The translations under genes were made by a program, and so were the position numbers. Below are positions 1-10,431 of a DNA stretch of 64,000 nucleotides, piece after piece. Each line of letters starts with the position of its first letter. Positions within the stretch are counted from its first letter, which is position 1. Under the pieces are notes generated by a model that made no database searches, was not told the DNA's origin, and saw nothing but the letters and a program-made list of their open reading frames with translations. Source of the DNA: Adiantum capillus-veneris (taxonomy: Eukaryota; Streptophyta; Polypodiopsida; Polypodiales; Pteridaceae). The stretch is taken from contig CM043963.1 of NCBI GenBank assembly GCA_014529385.2, positions 103,210,912-103,274,911 of the forward strand, written 5' to 3'.

Positions 1-120
1 CTGATCTATTCTTTGTCGCTGTGGTATCTCCTTTTTCGATTGAAGAAAGTTGGTTGTTTCTTGTGTATCCTGTGTAGGTATCTTTGGCTGGTTAAGCGGC
101 ACCCATCTATTTTTCTCTTC
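1..120 (-). pseudogene. Element A extra ORF, start of W-V-P module region
   Basis: Minus-strand translation of this edge gives an open stretch containing NRWVPLNQPKIP followed by a Thr/Gln-rich segment. The R-W-V-P motif matches the repeated W-[IV]-P modules at the C-terminus of elements C (46,600-47,345) and D (61,810-62,360). It lies just downstream, in the element's sense, of the second protease-like domain, the same order as in C and D. Only the beginning is visible because the window ends here. Function unknown. Confidence 0.45.
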
Positions 121-162
121 ATCAATTGATTGTGGCACCATTATTGGGTTCTTTCGAGTTGT

Positions 163-555
163 CTAATCAAAGGCTACCACCTGTTGTTCTTGTGCATGTT
201 GAATTCTGGCGGTATTCAAACTCCAATCTATCTGCACATTATATTGTTTCTGCCATGGTTGTCCCAACAACATGGGGTGTAGTGTGCTTGCATCCTCAAC
301 CACATTAAAATTGTGGGGATAAACATATTGATGTATTTGTACATGCAATATTTTCCAGCCCAATGTTCCTAGAGAATGTGATGTACTACTTTCCAACACT
401 TGTTGAGTAGGATGTAGTTGATCTTCGAGCTTGAGCTGTTTATATAATTTGTAAGAGATCAAATTTGCTTGAGCTCTGGAATCAAGCAATGCCGTTGATT
501 CAACATGATTTCTACCCACTTTGACTGTAATTATTGGTTCCATTGAGTCCACCAA
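163..555 (-). pseudogene. Element A second retropepsin-like domain, downstream of integrase
   Basis: A 130-residue open frame with the layout of a retropepsin-like fold: a beta-rich start, then ALLDSRAQANLIS where an aspartic protease has hydrophobic-D-[ST]-G-A, and about 65 residues later PMLLGQPW, like the usual I-[IL]-G-x-P-W. The Asp is kept but the Gly is Arg. The usual protease lies upstream of RT at 4,712-5,968, so this is an extra copy, placed after integrase. Elements C (46,020-46,330) and D (61,180-61,510) carry the same domain with the same Gly loss. Probably non-catalytic; a structural or binding role is inference. Confidence 0.6.
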
Positions 556-673
556 AATTCATTAATTAAATAGCATTTATTCGCAACGGTGATCCACTTT
601 GTTGTTGTTGTCGTAGAAGCCTTCTTTTTGCAATGCGTTCTTTTGCTTCTGCTTGTGCTTTTTCTCGTACCCT

Positions 674-1330
674 CTATTTCTCCTTCATCCGTTGTTTTTC
701 TTGATGGATTTGTTGAAGCATATCCTGTGTTAGTGGTAAATGATACTTTTTTAACCGACACCCACTAATCCAATTTGGCATTTCTTCTCCTGCCAATGTA
801 GCAAGTTTGACAGCTCCACTTTGTGATAGATCACTAATCACAAAGGGTCCCATCCCTTGCTTTTTAAGTTTCTTGGCATGTTGCTTCAAAGTATAAACAA
901 GTACATAATCACCTGTTTTGAACTCTTTTGAACGCACATGCTTGTCAAAAAACTCTTCTTGTCTTGTCTTTTTAGCATAGATTGAGGCTACAGCTCGCAG
1001 TGAAAGTTCATCTAGATTTTCAAGATCATCTATTCTTGAAGAGAGCTCATGGCTTGTCCATTCTAAGAGTTTTGCTACTTGTAGAGTTGGAACTAAAAAC
1101 TCTATGGGTAATATAGCGTTTAGACCAAACACCATGTTGTACGGTGTTGTTCCAATAGATGTTTTGTAAGCTACCTTGTATGCCCACAGTGTTGAGTGTA
1201 ATTGTTGATCCCAGTCTGTCCTTGACTCTGATACAGTTTTAGTCAAAACAGTGCATAGTGTCTTATTTGTGGCCTCAACTTGTCCATTTGCCTGTGGATG
1301 ATATGGAGCAGATTTTCTATGTATGACCAT
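674..1330 (-). pseudogene. Element A integrase, catalytic end and C-terminal domain
   Basis: Minus-strand 218-residue open frame. It starts inside the integrase core at APYHPQANGQVEATNK, which holds the catalytic Glu of the D,D-35-E triad, continues with WAYKVAYKTSIGTTPYNMVFG, typical of Gypsy integrases, and ends in a basic C-terminal domain with GDYVLVYTLKQHAKKLKKQGMGPFVI and PNWISGCRLKKYH, the usual GPF/Y-type module. No chromodomain follows. A stop and a frame change separate it from the upstream half at 1,403-1,699. It would have inserted element cDNA into the genome. Confidence 0.85.
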
Positions 1331-1402
1331 GAATTCCTCTAACAGGTATTCAATGACTTCATTAAGAAAATTTTCTCCTCGATCAATGAAAATTTTTATT
1401 GA

Positions 1403-1860
1403 TTATCCGTATCGTACAAAGATATTCTCATACAAAAATTGTGCAGTGGTTCTTGCGTTTGCTTTTTGTGTTGCTTTGGCTTCCGCCCATTTTGTGAGAT
1501 AGTCCGTAGCCACAATGATATATTGGGTATGGGTGCGATATACAGGGGATGAAATAGGCCCCACAAAATCAATTCCCCATTTTGCAAATGCCCGTGCTCC
1601 CATCATTGGCCGAAGTGGCATCTCATCTCTCTTTATCGACACCTTAGTGCGCTGACATGCGTCACAACGCTTTACAAACTCCTCGGTATCCATGTGCAAT
1701 GTAGGCCACCATATTCATGTGGTTAAGACAAATTTTACCGTCTTATTTCCTGAAAAATGGCCTCCACTTATTCCTCCATGTGCGTGTTCTAGAATCAACA
1801 GGTATTCACTTTCACTTGCACAGATTCTAAGTTGATTGTCCTTTCCTCACTTGTAGAGTT
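1403..1860 (-). pseudogene. Element A integrase, zinc-binding and core N-terminal part
   Basis: The minus-strand translation holds the HHCC region: HGGISGGHF near 1,780, then CDACQRTK. The start of the catalytic core follows, WGIDFVGPI with the first catalytic Asp and VATDYLTKWAEA. The second Asp lies just downstream, past a stop, in a degraded IDRGENF (normally SDRGTHF). Stops interrupt the frame near 1,400 and near 1,700. It is continuous with the integrase half at 674-1,330. Confidence 0.8.
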
Positions 1861-2121
1861 GATTTCCAATTAAATTAAAGTCTCAAGCCTCCAACTCTAT
1901 AGCCCTTTTTTGTGCTTTTGTTATGTTTTCAGGAAATGTCCTTGCTGTTAAGAAATCAATGATATATTGACTCCATGCAGGTGCAATGGTTACCTAAAAC
2001 AATGTCGCATTATCCACCGGTCGTTTGGCACTACATATAGTACAATTGTTAACATAAGAATGTGTGTCAACATACATAGTTGGCCAATAAACTCCTAAGT
2101 GTTTCAATCTTTGTTGTGTTT
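1861..2121 (-). pseudogene. Element A RNase H-integrase linker, decayed
   Basis: Stop-riddled continuation between the RNase H frame and the integrase zinc finger. No intact motif is visible. It is the expected spacer of a Gypsy polyprotein and holds no separate gene. Confidence 0.5.
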
Positions 2122-2640
2122 TCATTGTGAACAATGAAATGCACAATCTTGGATGTGTGCTTCTTCAAGATAACACTCGAATTCCTCTGGATTTATACAT
2201 AATCGTAGAATTTGGTCCGAGTCTAGATGGTACAGTCGTCCGAAAATCAACTGAAAGTTTTTTGTTTGTCTAAACGTTTGTTGTTTGGATTTGTCTTCCT
2301 TGTTATGAAATCTACCTCCAAAGGAAAGAATGCTAACAATTCCTTGAGACCATTTGGGTATCATTTCAGTATTGAAAAGATAAGCATCAGGTATGTCATC
2401 ATCTACCCCTTCAGGAGCTTCCCCGTTTTGTATCCTTGAAAAATGATCCACCCGTACATGAGTTTTACCCTTTTTTACTACCACTGTGAAGTCAAACTCT
2501 AGAAATATAATAAACCAGCGTACAATTCTCCCAGTATTGCATGGTTTATTTACTAGATACAAAAGAGCTTCATGATCTGTGAAGAACACAAATTTGTTTG
2601 CAAGCAAGTAATGCCGAAATTTCTTTACAGCATAAATCAT
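2122..2640 (-). pseudogene. Element A RNase H
   Basis: A 172-residue frame beginning MIYAVKKFRHYLLANKFVFFTDHEALLYLV, the middle of the Gypsy RNase H; the Asp of FTDHEAL is catalytic. The N-terminal RNase H segment (FHVHIDAS and the Glu of TIEREGL) is at the end of the adjacent RT frame. The two frames are in the same phase and separated by one TGA, so a single stop splits the domain. The C-terminal part runs into the pre-integrase region ending EEAHIQDCAFH. A would have had one RNase H only, unlike B. Confidence 0.82.
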
Positions 2641-3306
2641 TCATAATCCCTCTCTTTCAATGGTGGTGTAGTTCTTTTCTACACTATTTAGTTGTCGGCT
2701 CGCATAACAAACTGGGAAATCCATTGTTCTGTCTCTAGGTTGAGTCAGAATACTCCCAATTACGTATGTAGATGCATCAATGTGAACATGGAATATCTTT
2801 TCCCAACCTGGTGCTTTAAGTACAGGTGCTGATACAAGGTTTTCCTTAAGCTTTTGGAATGAAGTTTCACACTCCTCAGTCCAGTTGAAACTGACTAATA
2901 AGCGATATAGAGGTTGTGCAATGATCGCATACATATATATGAATCTTCGATAATATCCGCAGTGTTCCATAAGGGATTGTACTTGTTTGGCATTCGTAGG
3001 CCTAGGCAAGTCTACTATGGCTCTAATTTTGTCTAGGTCAGTGGCTATGCCATTTCTTGAGACAATATGTCCTAAGATGCGGCCTTGACTTACCATAAAA
3101 ATGCACTTTTTCGGGTTGAGACAGATTTGATATGTTCTGCACTTCTCAAATACCTTTTGTAAATGGTCAATATGTTCTTCTTGTATAAGAGAGTGGAGAC
3201 AGAGATCATCCATATATATTTCTAAGAATATTCTCAGGTATCCTTTGAACGCATGAGTCATTAACCTTTGGAAGGTAGATGGGGCATTGGTTAGGCCAAA
3301 AGGCAT
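2641..3306 (-). pseudogene. Element A reverse transcriptase core, YMDD
   Basis: Begins at MPFGLTNAPSTFQRLM, the conserved Gypsy RT block, followed by IYMDDLCLHS carrying the YMDD catalytic pair. LGHIVSRNGIATD and HCGYYRRFI, the RT thumb and connection blocks, follow. It ends with the first RNase H motif, HVHIDAS. The N-terminal RT fingers lie in another frame at 3,291-3,972. The core is well conserved even though the element is broken. Confidence 0.9.
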
Positions 3307-3972
3307 AACTCTATACGCGCTGTTTTGTGTTGATCCTCTATTGCAATTGCCAATTGGTTATACCCCAAAAAACCATCTGAAAAAGAATAAGCGCGTTTTC
3401 TAGCCACCCTCTCAAGCACATGTTCTGTGATCGGCAAGTGATAATTATCCCTTATTGTGGCTGCGTTCACTTTTTTGAGGTTCACACACACACACACACA
3501 CACACAGCTTTTCGTTCTTTTTGGGGACAACCATAATGGGTGACACCCAATATGTATGCTCGATTTCATAGATGAATTCAACATCCATCAGCTTGTCAAT
3601 CTCCTCTTTGATTCGTTTAGCGAATGTGTGATTATATGTGTAAGGACGCTGTTTGCTAGGTTTGGCATTTGATTTCAAAGGAATTGTATGTTGGCATATC
3701 AATGGATCAACTCCTTTGAGGTCTTTGTAGGACCATACAAACACATCTTTATACTTCTTGAGAAGTTGTGTTAGCCTTTCTTCTTCTTCAGGCTCTAAAT
3801 CAGTTGCTATATAGACAGACTGAGGCTCTTTGCCTGGCGCAATGAGGTCTATCTGTTTTGCATTTTCTGACCCATCGTAAGATTCCTCATTTATTCTTTC
3901 CCTTATTGGTGGTGTCATTATGATTTTTCTGTCGTGGATGGTGAATTTTTGAAAGTGGGATGGTACATTCAT
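3291..3972 (-). pseudogene. Element A reverse transcriptase N-terminal region, broken by a GT microsatellite
   Basis: Two overlapping minus-strand frames together cover the RT N-terminus: KDVFVWSYKDLKGVDP, then KPSKQRPYTYNH, then VSPIMVVPKKNEKL. At the point where RTs have L-R-V-C-V-D-[FY]-R-K-L-N, the sequence becomes a run of alternating Cys-Val codons from a (GT)n tract, and the downstream half (ATIRDNYHLPITEHVLERVA...SDGFLGYNQLAIA) continues in a different frame. The SDG/FLGYNQ block holds the first catalytic Asp. Confidence 0.85.
3485..3507. repeat. (CA)n/(GT)n microsatellite inside RT
   Basis: An uninterrupted CA dinucleotide run lies exactly at the RT motif whose sense codons (arginine-valine-cysteine-valine) are already GT-rich. 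It shifts the reading frame. Confidence 0.95.
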
Positions 3973-4711
3973 GTTTCCTTTTTTTGAATCCTCCTTACCG
4001 TCACTTTCTCCCTCAGTAGTCCATACCTCTCATAATGACCGTTTTAGTTCTTAGTATTTCTTTTTACTCTCCATTTTGGTCCACTCTGGATCTTTTGTCT
4101 TTTCCTGTTTTGATTGTTGAGATTTTCTTGATTTTGTTTCTGTTTTAGTCTTCCATGCTTGTTTTATTTCCTCATGTGTGCTTTCCCTTCGAACTCTTGA
4201 GAATCTTTCTGATATTTGGTCTTTTACACAATCCTCTGCCTTGACAAGCATTAGATAGTGAGTTTTATCTTTTATCCTAGGCTGATATCAGGTCCTCTCT
4301 AATTTTGTTTTCTGTTCTTTTTATCCTATAGCGTTCCTGGCGTCTAGGGTGTTGATTTGCAAAATCATAAAACTTGATATTCGCGGTTGTCTCCCCACGC
4401 TCTCTTAAGCTGTCTGAACACTCGTTATCTACATCGTTACTTAATTCCAGATGCTCAGAGGAGTCATAAAACTCTTCTTATTCTGGTGAGTCTACATTCT
4501 CATTTCCTGTTGGTATAAGGCTTACCATGTAATAGGGTAGCACATCATAGCCATCCTTATCGCAAAATTTTGTCATTGGGCTATCTGCAATGGTACAGAC
4601 ATCTAATGTTGCTAGTATGTGTTCCCATTCCATAGGTTCTAAGGCATCTTCGGGAAAAGGTTCCGTAATCCTTGTCCTTAATAGCTCTTTCTAAGATGCA
4701 TTCCTCTCTTT
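3973..4711 (-). pseudogene. Element A protease-RT linker, decayed
   Basis: Minus-strand translation is interrupted by many stops. At 4,581-4,700 a fragment (ECILERAIKDKDYG) aligns with DCILKRSMDDEAYIS of element C at about 45,530-45,570, so the homology of A and C extends past the protease. The stretch nearer RT is rich in Lys/Glu/Ser. No separate gene is visible. Confidence 0.6.
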
Positions 4712-5968
4712 TTAAGCTCCCACAATGTGAAGCTCTGCACATCCTAGATCTTTTTTCTGCCCTAACCATGCTGGGAGTTTGGACCTTGCCAATGTAGCTG
4801 AATCAAACTCTTCCACTGGTGTCTGGTTCACATCCTTGTAACTATGGTCTTTTAGGTATATTTTGGTTGTAGTCTCCCCACGTCTGAGGTCTATGAGGTC
4901 GTAACCCCAATCTTGGACCATCTTTAATTGTCTCATGAATGGTCTTCCCAAGATGATCTCGTAATTGTTCTTTTTGTTGAAATCAACTATTGCAAATGTA
5001 TGCTCATACTCAATTCCGCAAGAGGTGACAATTACTTTTTCTGAAAGTCCTAGAGGCTTTTCCATGAACCCATATGCCAGTTGCAATTTTATTATGATAG
5101 CTTTCAAAGCCGTTTTTTCCCATTTTTTCCTGATTTCTTTGGTGGCGATAGCTTTGGAAACTACTCCCTGAAATTCTACTAGTAGTGTGGTATTTCCATC
5201 TTCTCCCTCGTAATATTCTCCAACCTTGTTTAAAGGTATTGGCCTAGTGTTTAGTTGAGGCTTGTCCAATTCTCTGATCCCTTCTTGAAGCTTCGAGTTA
5301 GGGTCTTTTACTCCAAATTTTTCTAAGCATTTGCCTATGGTGGTCCACATGTTTGGTCGTAACCTCAGGAGTTCGGCTAACGTGACTGTGCATGCCACAG
5401 GGGTGGACAATAACTCAATCAACACTTGTGAATCCATCACTTTGTTAGAAGAAAGTCTTTGAAATGGGACAGATCTCACCTCAGACTTAGCTTCATACTC
5501 CCCTAGGTAGGAGGGTAAAGTTTTTAGCGAGTCTAGTTGGCTGTGCCCCGAACTAATTGAACCTTGGTCTCCCCCTTGCGAATGCATATCAAAGTTCATT
5601 TGTGATCTTGCCTCAAACTCTTCAATGGGAGGTAAGATCTCATTTTTCTCCTTTCTCGTGCTATTTATTTGGTGGTTCATCCTGTTAGCTTCATTTGCTT
5701 CCCGGATTTGCTTCCACAGGTCATCTAGACTATTACAATCCTTACCCATTTCTATCAATTTTTTTGGTTTGAAACCATCAATTGTCTCATCTGTTGTATT
5801 TGACACTATGATAGGTTCTCTCCTAGACTTAGAGGCGGTCGTGAGTCTCTCCTTCATGTCTACTTGTTTCTCTAGAGTTGGTTTGATAGGGGTTGGAGCT
5901 GGTACCTCGTGCCAACTTACAGGTTTACCAAGTGGATTTTCTATCAAGAATTGGGCTGTTTCAATCAT
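4712..5968 (-). pseudogene. Element A Gag-protease region, retropepsin missing its active site
   Basis: A 418-residue open frame. The first half is the variable Gag-PR linker, with KTLPSYLGEYEAKSEVRSVP and LAELLRLRPNMW blocks shared with element C. The second half is a retropepsin: LLVEFQGV, then SKAIATKEIRKKWE, QLAYGFMEKPLG and EIILGRPFMRQLKMVQDWGYD. In C the segment between the first two blocks contains LAILDSGAG with the catalytic Asp. In A that stretch is gone near 5,150-5,172 with the frame kept, so this copy has no protease active site. The rest of the fold is well conserved. Confidence 0.85.
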
Positions 5969-5999
5969 TTCGATACATTTCCAACCTCTTTTTTTCTAT

Positions 6000-6287
6000 T
6001 TATGCATATGCATAAGTCATCCATCTTTGCTCTTGGGTTTGGTTGTTTTTGAGTCTGGCTTCGTATGCTTTTAAAAGTGCGTCCAACTGCTCATTTACTT
6101 TTTCTACCAGCATTGATCCTCCTGATCTTGCACTTCGGGGTTCCTTTACTTCCTTGGGCCCTATTGTTGCCGTAGTGTGTGAGCTTAAACTAGTTAGATC
6201 CTCTAACCGCTCCAATCTATCCTTTGTGTGTTTTAACTCCTCGGATAGAGCCGTTTTCTCTCGTTCTCTCCCAGCTTTCATACGCAC
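6000..6287 (-). pseudogene. Element A Gag C-terminal coiled-coil segment
   Basis: A 95-residue frame: a charged heptad-like start (EREKTALSEELKHTKDRLERLEDL) suggesting a coiled coil, then GGSMLVEKVNEQLDALLKAYEARLK and NQTQEQRWM. The second part aligns with GGSVFVDKVLEPLDAALEAC and NQTLEQRGM of element C near 44,060-44,170. It lies between the zinc knuckle and the protease. Role unknown. Confidence 0.7.
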
Positions 6288-6377
6288 CTTTCTAGCTTTC
6301 CAAGTGCTTCTCTAATTTTTCATTTCTGCACTTGGGGCATCGGTCTTTGGCTCTTCAATTATGGGTTCGTTTGTCAT

Positions 6378-6660
6378 TCATTGAGCTTGGGCTCGTGTCA
6401 CTGTCTGAATAGGTATTACTGTCTCATTTTCTGACCCTCCACTAGAAGGCACTGCTTCCAGCATGTTCAAAGTAGTTTTTGCTCCTTTGCTCGGGTTCTT
6501 AGGGCAATCAGGAATCAAGTGAGTAATTCCACACTCAGTGCAATATGCGTTGACTCTAATGATTTCATCGTGAGGACAATCCCTAGCCAATGATCTCCGC
6601 CACACTTGTAGCAGGGCCCTTTAGGCTGTTAAGGTGCTCCTTGAGCTCCTCTTTGCTGGT
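6378..6660 (-). pseudogene. Element A Gag zinc knuckles (CX2CX3HX4C)
   Basis: Minus-strand frame with a good second knuckle, CTECGITHLIPDC (C-x2-C-x3-H-x4-C), preceded by a damaged first knuckle ending ARDCPHDE. It is followed by PSSGGSENETVIPIQTVTRAQAQ, which matches the segment after the twin knuckles of element C. Nucleocapsid zinc knuckles bind element RNA during packaging. The spacing with three residues before His, rather than the usual four, is shared by A and C. Confidence 0.8.
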
Positions 6661-7923
6661 ACGCATGCCTCTATCCGCCCATGTCTCCATTGGCTATGAA
6701 CAACAGTGTTTGTTCATCCAAGCTGTATCTTCCTTCTCCTGCTGCCTGTGCATCTGTGGGTGGTCCTGTACTTCGAATCATGCTCCAAGGTTCTAGCGTT
6801 GGGGGTTATTCTTGTGGATAATAGACAGGATTTTCTGCATATCCATTGGAATCTTAAAAAATATGCACGCATAGGTACCAAATCCTTCTCTTCTGGTTCG
6901 TTTACCGTTGGTGTGTATCTTATTCTAATCGATCGTAATCCTGGTAGGGGTGGTTGTTGCCCTAATACTGGTTGTGGTCTTTCAACTCCTAGAGGTCCTA
7001 GTAGGTTGCGTGCTTGATACCTAGGCAACGGTGGAAGTTGAGGAGATGCTACCTGAGCTTGGGGAGCATAAGGTCGCTCTCTCACATATCCCATGTTATA
7101 ATAACATTCCTCCGTCACACGGTTTGTCCATTTTTGTTCAATAGCACACCACTTTGGCTGTTTAGCCTGAGGCTTGGCATACATATTAATTTTTTTTAGC
7201 ACTTCCTCTACAAGCTTCTCCTAGCTTACAACTACTTCTCCTTTCGGTCTTGTCTTAACGGACTTGCTTCCACTTTGTTGTGAGGATGAATCATCATCAA
7301 GATCCTTGAATTCACCCTCCTTGTAGACCGCACAATTGTCTACAAGGTAAAGAGCCTCCTTAGTTAACTCATGGTCTAATTCTACGATGGTCTACAAATC
7401 TCATCATTGGTTCTCCTCGTCTTACTCGATATACCTCCTCTGGCCTTTGGTAGTGGGAGGGTTCCTCTCCTAGAGGTGACCCTAAGCCATAATTTCTAAT
7501 GGTTCTTCCAAGAGGTGGTTCATCTCTTCAAACTCGTTCTATGGGTTGTCTTCCAGGCTCTGTCAACTCTTGAGTTTTTGTCTTACTCTCGCCTTGATAT
7601 CGTGAATAGAGTGGTGGTTCTTGTAAATCTCTTAGCCCTCTTGCGGGCTGGATAACCATCTCTGTTTTGGTATTGTTCTAATGTCGCACTTTATTGAAGC
7701 CATGGCTGCAATGATGGTTGGTTGCTTGTTGGTTTAGGTAGTTGAACGTCTGTTGCTCGTTAGAATGTGATGTTGCATCGTACTCTTCTAAAAACAGGTT
7801 TGTCAACTTGCTAGGGGTATAGGTGGACCTTGGTACTTCTTCGGGGGCATATGTTGATGTTTCTGGAACTATTGACCTTTCTACCTCCTCTGGGAGAATT
7901 CGTTTGTACTCGCCCGTACCTGT
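6661..7923 (-). pseudogene. Element A Gag capsid region, up to the B insertion
   Basis: Minus-strand translation from 7,923 begins GTGEYKRILPEEVERSIVPE, the continuation of the Gag segment that ends at 22,264. The frame at 6,714-7,202 contains KWCAIEQKWTNRVTEECYYN, matching KWCAIEQKWTNHEMSECYYN in element C, followed by a Pro/Gln-rich stretch. The middle (7,203-7,800) is broken by stops. This is the capsid-like part of Gag, which would build the particle. Confidence 0.75.
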
Positions 7924-8890
7924 TGATCCGAGCCTATCACAAATTTTTTGTTTACTATATTTTGTTGGTTTTCCCTCCTCGTAGAGGTTTACAATAAAAT
8001 AAAGAGTGAGAACAACCTCTTGGAAAAATTCAAAAAATGACTTGATGGGAATTTTTCCTTGACTAGTTCACAGAGGTGAAAGGTAGAACCTAGTGGTCAA
8101 GGGAAGGGAAAATATGTAAATGTGAAAAGAAAAGATATGATCTGTTTGTGGAGCCATGCACCCATGATTCAAGGGTCATGAGGGGCTCATATCATCATGG
8201 ATTTGGAGCCATATGATGATTCAAACAGATGGGACCCAGGTGGAAGACTTGGTGAAGGAAGGAAACAGACACATGATTTTGCTGGATTTTTTAAAAATAC
8301 GTCCACTCCGATCCAAGAAAAGTTGTCTTCATCAAAGTTTTAGCTTATGAGGAGATTCTGACCATATTGTTTTTATAATTTTTGCAGCTACGGTCTAGGA
8401 GATGTGGCAAAAATGGTGGACGCCAGTTTTTTCAACTGTGGTGGAGACCACCCCCTCTACATTTACACACACACCCTTCCTTTTCCACATTGAGTCCTTC
8501 TCTAAAAATCAGCCATTAGTCTCCTCACCCTCCCCTCCTTCCTCCTCTCTCTCAAGCTCATAAAACCATCACAAATTCCTCTTCTAATCACCTCTCAAAT
8601 CATGCTTAATCTTGTTGTAATTCATAAGTTTTCATTCAACCCCTTTCTATTATTACTAGATATGCATTGATTTTATGTAGATTCTTTACATTTTTAAATA
8701 AGGAAGCTCTTGGACTCAAGATATGGAGGAAGGAGTGAAAACAACACAAGTGATGATGGAGCCAATTAGTTGCAAATTGGTCAACAAATCACTTGGGAGG
8801 AGCTTCTTCATTGATGGAATGTCCCTAATCAAGCTTTATTTGTACAAATTGCACTTGGATCTTAACCTCACTCCTAATCACTCTCTCGCC

Positions 8891-8899
8891 TATATAAAG
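8891..8899 (+). promoter_or_regulatory. TATA box of element B 5' LTR
   Basis: TATATAAAG in a GC-richer setting, followed by a pyrimidine-rich stretch where transcription would start about 30 bases later. The identical box is in the 3' LTR. It probably drives the element's genomic RNA. Confidence 0.75.
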
Positions 8900-9220
8900 A
8901 GCCCCCTCCCCCTTTGTAATTTCAAGTCTCCCTCAGCCTCATTGAGTCTTTGTATCACTCATCATGAGCCCATAAAGCTCATTCATTCACTCTATTCTTT
9001 GCACATTCTAGAGTACAAATTGTTTTATGCTAGTAACCTCCCCTCCTCTTACTTATGTTAATTAAGAGAGATCTTTTATGTGTGTGAGAGAGTGCTTGAT
9101 GTGATTTTGGCTAAATCTTGAGTTGTTGTTTAGTAATCTACATGCTATTTGTGTTGGGAGTGCTTGAAGTGATCCATTCCTTGTACACACATTGAGGTTA
9201 ATGCTTCATTCATAGTGATA

Positions 9221-9224
<4 letters not shown>

Positions 9225-9287
<63 letters not shown>
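9225..9287 (+). repeat. (CT)n tract in element B 5' LTR
   Basis: About 31 CT units downstream of the TATA box, hence in the transcribed leader. The 3' LTR has the same tract at about the same place. Confidence 0.97.
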
Positions 9288-9289
<2 letters not shown>

Positions 9290-9408
9290 GTAGCGGTCCT
9301 AGTCCACGCTTCCAAGACTAGGTGGTGCCCTCATCTCATTTCCCTTGTGGCACAGTGGAGTTTGTTTTGTTGTAGAGGCCGCCATTCCAAATTTCCTTCA
9401 TCATAAAT

Positions 9409-9426
9409 TGGTGCCCCCACGGAGGA
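9409..9426 (+). other. Primer-binding site candidate of element B
   Basis: TGGTGCCCCCACGGAGGA begins six bases after the LTR end. It starts with TGG, as needed to pair with the CCA end of a tRNA. I cannot say which tRNA. Confidence 0.55.
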
Positions 9427-9452
9427 GTTCTTAGGCAGCGCTCTGCCAATCC

Positions 9453-10409
9453 TATGAAGCAAGGTCCATCAAATTCTCCAAGACTTCCACTATGGTCTTC
9501 CCAAGAAGCTTAAGAGAAGAAGCGTCTTTATCGACAAACGGCACGTATGCGGGTAAAGAGAGTTAACTACATATACCCTTCTTTGCTTCAAGGAAAATTT
9601 TGTAGTCATCAAGTACCTAGGTCAAAGCATTGTGTTGAGTGCTTCGCGGCTAGTGTGAAGACACTTCCTTTGAAGCCTCGACTTCAGGTGGTGAAAGCAC
9701 TCTCAAACTCGGGTATTAACAAGTTTTTGGAGGGGGAGCTACACATCAATGGTGTGCAGTATTGGCAAGAGGCTACATATGGTGATGCACTCCAACTACT
9801 ACTAGCAAGAAGGCTCAAGGTGGTTGAGAAGGTAGCCATTGAACCCTATGAACTCTACAAAGCTGAAGATGGTCACACCAAAGCTAGGCGAATCACTGGT
9901 GAGCAAATTCTTTGCATCTCTCAAATGGTGGGATCCAAAAGAGCTGAACTTCAATGAAGTGCTTCATGGAAGTTTGTAGTTAATGCACAAATGAATAATC
10001 CCATTTTCTACAACTTTCAATCAGTTCAGAATATTAGGGTGAATGTGCGCATTGATAGAAATATTTTTTCCAACAAAGATTGGTCTTCTATTTTGGAGCT
10101 GAGAGGTTGAGAGAGATATTGTTGTCCCCCGACCCTATAATATTTCCTATTTTGGAGTATAATGTATCTTTTGATGTTCACATCTTCATCTTGATTTAAG
10201 CATACTCCATAGGGATTTATATGGACCCACCTCTTGCTAGACAAATTGTGCATATAATAGCTAGCACAAAGCTTAGGTTCCAAAACATCATAAGGAACTT
10301 ACTAGGCCCTCGTCGTCTAGCTGAGATTAATGCATCTATCAATCCATTTATTCTACCCTTAATAAGATATGATTTGGGACTAGACGTTTTCATCTTTGTG
10401 CTGTATTGA
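9453..10409 (+). pseudogene. Element B ORF upstream of gag (ORF1-like)
   Basis: Between PBS and gag there is coding-like sequence in pieces. A 136-residue frame at 9,547-9,957 contains LEGELHINGVQYWQEATYGD and LQLLLARRLKVVEKVAIEPYELYK. A second frame at 10,221-10,409 begins MDPPLARQIVHIIASTKLRF and continues LLGPRRLAEINASINPF. The frame may originally have started at the ATG at 9,453, with one stop before 9,547. Ogre/Tat elements are known for an extra ORF before gag of unknown function, and position fits, but I do not recognise the protein. Broken by stops. Confidence 0.5.
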
Positions 10410-10431
10410 GAGGAAGGCAACCCATCCTATC

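Larger units (their letters stand above)
1..7923 (-). mobile_element. Ty3/Gypsy element A, 3' portion (gag C-term, protease, pol, extra ORF)
   Basis: This is the left half of a Gypsy element read on the minus strand; its 5' half is 22,264-25,958. The minus-strand order is gag, CCHC knuckle, retropepsin, reverse transcriptase with YMDD, RNase H, integrase, then an extra ORF that runs off the window at base 1. The order PR-RT-RH-IN defines Ty3/Gypsy. The break at 7,923 is the insertion of element B: Gag similarity to element C runs up to the break on one side and resumes on the other. Many stops and frameshifts make it a dead copy. The 3' LTR lies outside the window. Confidence 0.9.
7924..9403 (+). 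repeat. Element B 5' LTR, 1,480 bp
   Basis: Near-identical to 20,805-22,263. It starts TGATCCGAGCC and ends CTTCATCA. Compared with the 3' copy it has an extra 14 bp near 8,043 and a slightly different CT-tract length, plus roughly 20 substitutions. It contains a TATA box at 8,891 and a long CT tract near the end. Confidence 0.95.

Noticed and set aside
8723-9061. A 112-codon open frame in the 5' LTR of B, kept almost unchanged in the 3' LTR (21,587-21,925)
   Set aside because: The frame runs across the TATA box and start region, and its conservation is explained by LTR identity. No recognisable protein.
9215-9406. Small open frame through the CT tract
   Set aside because: Translation of a microsatellite into alternating Ser-Leu.
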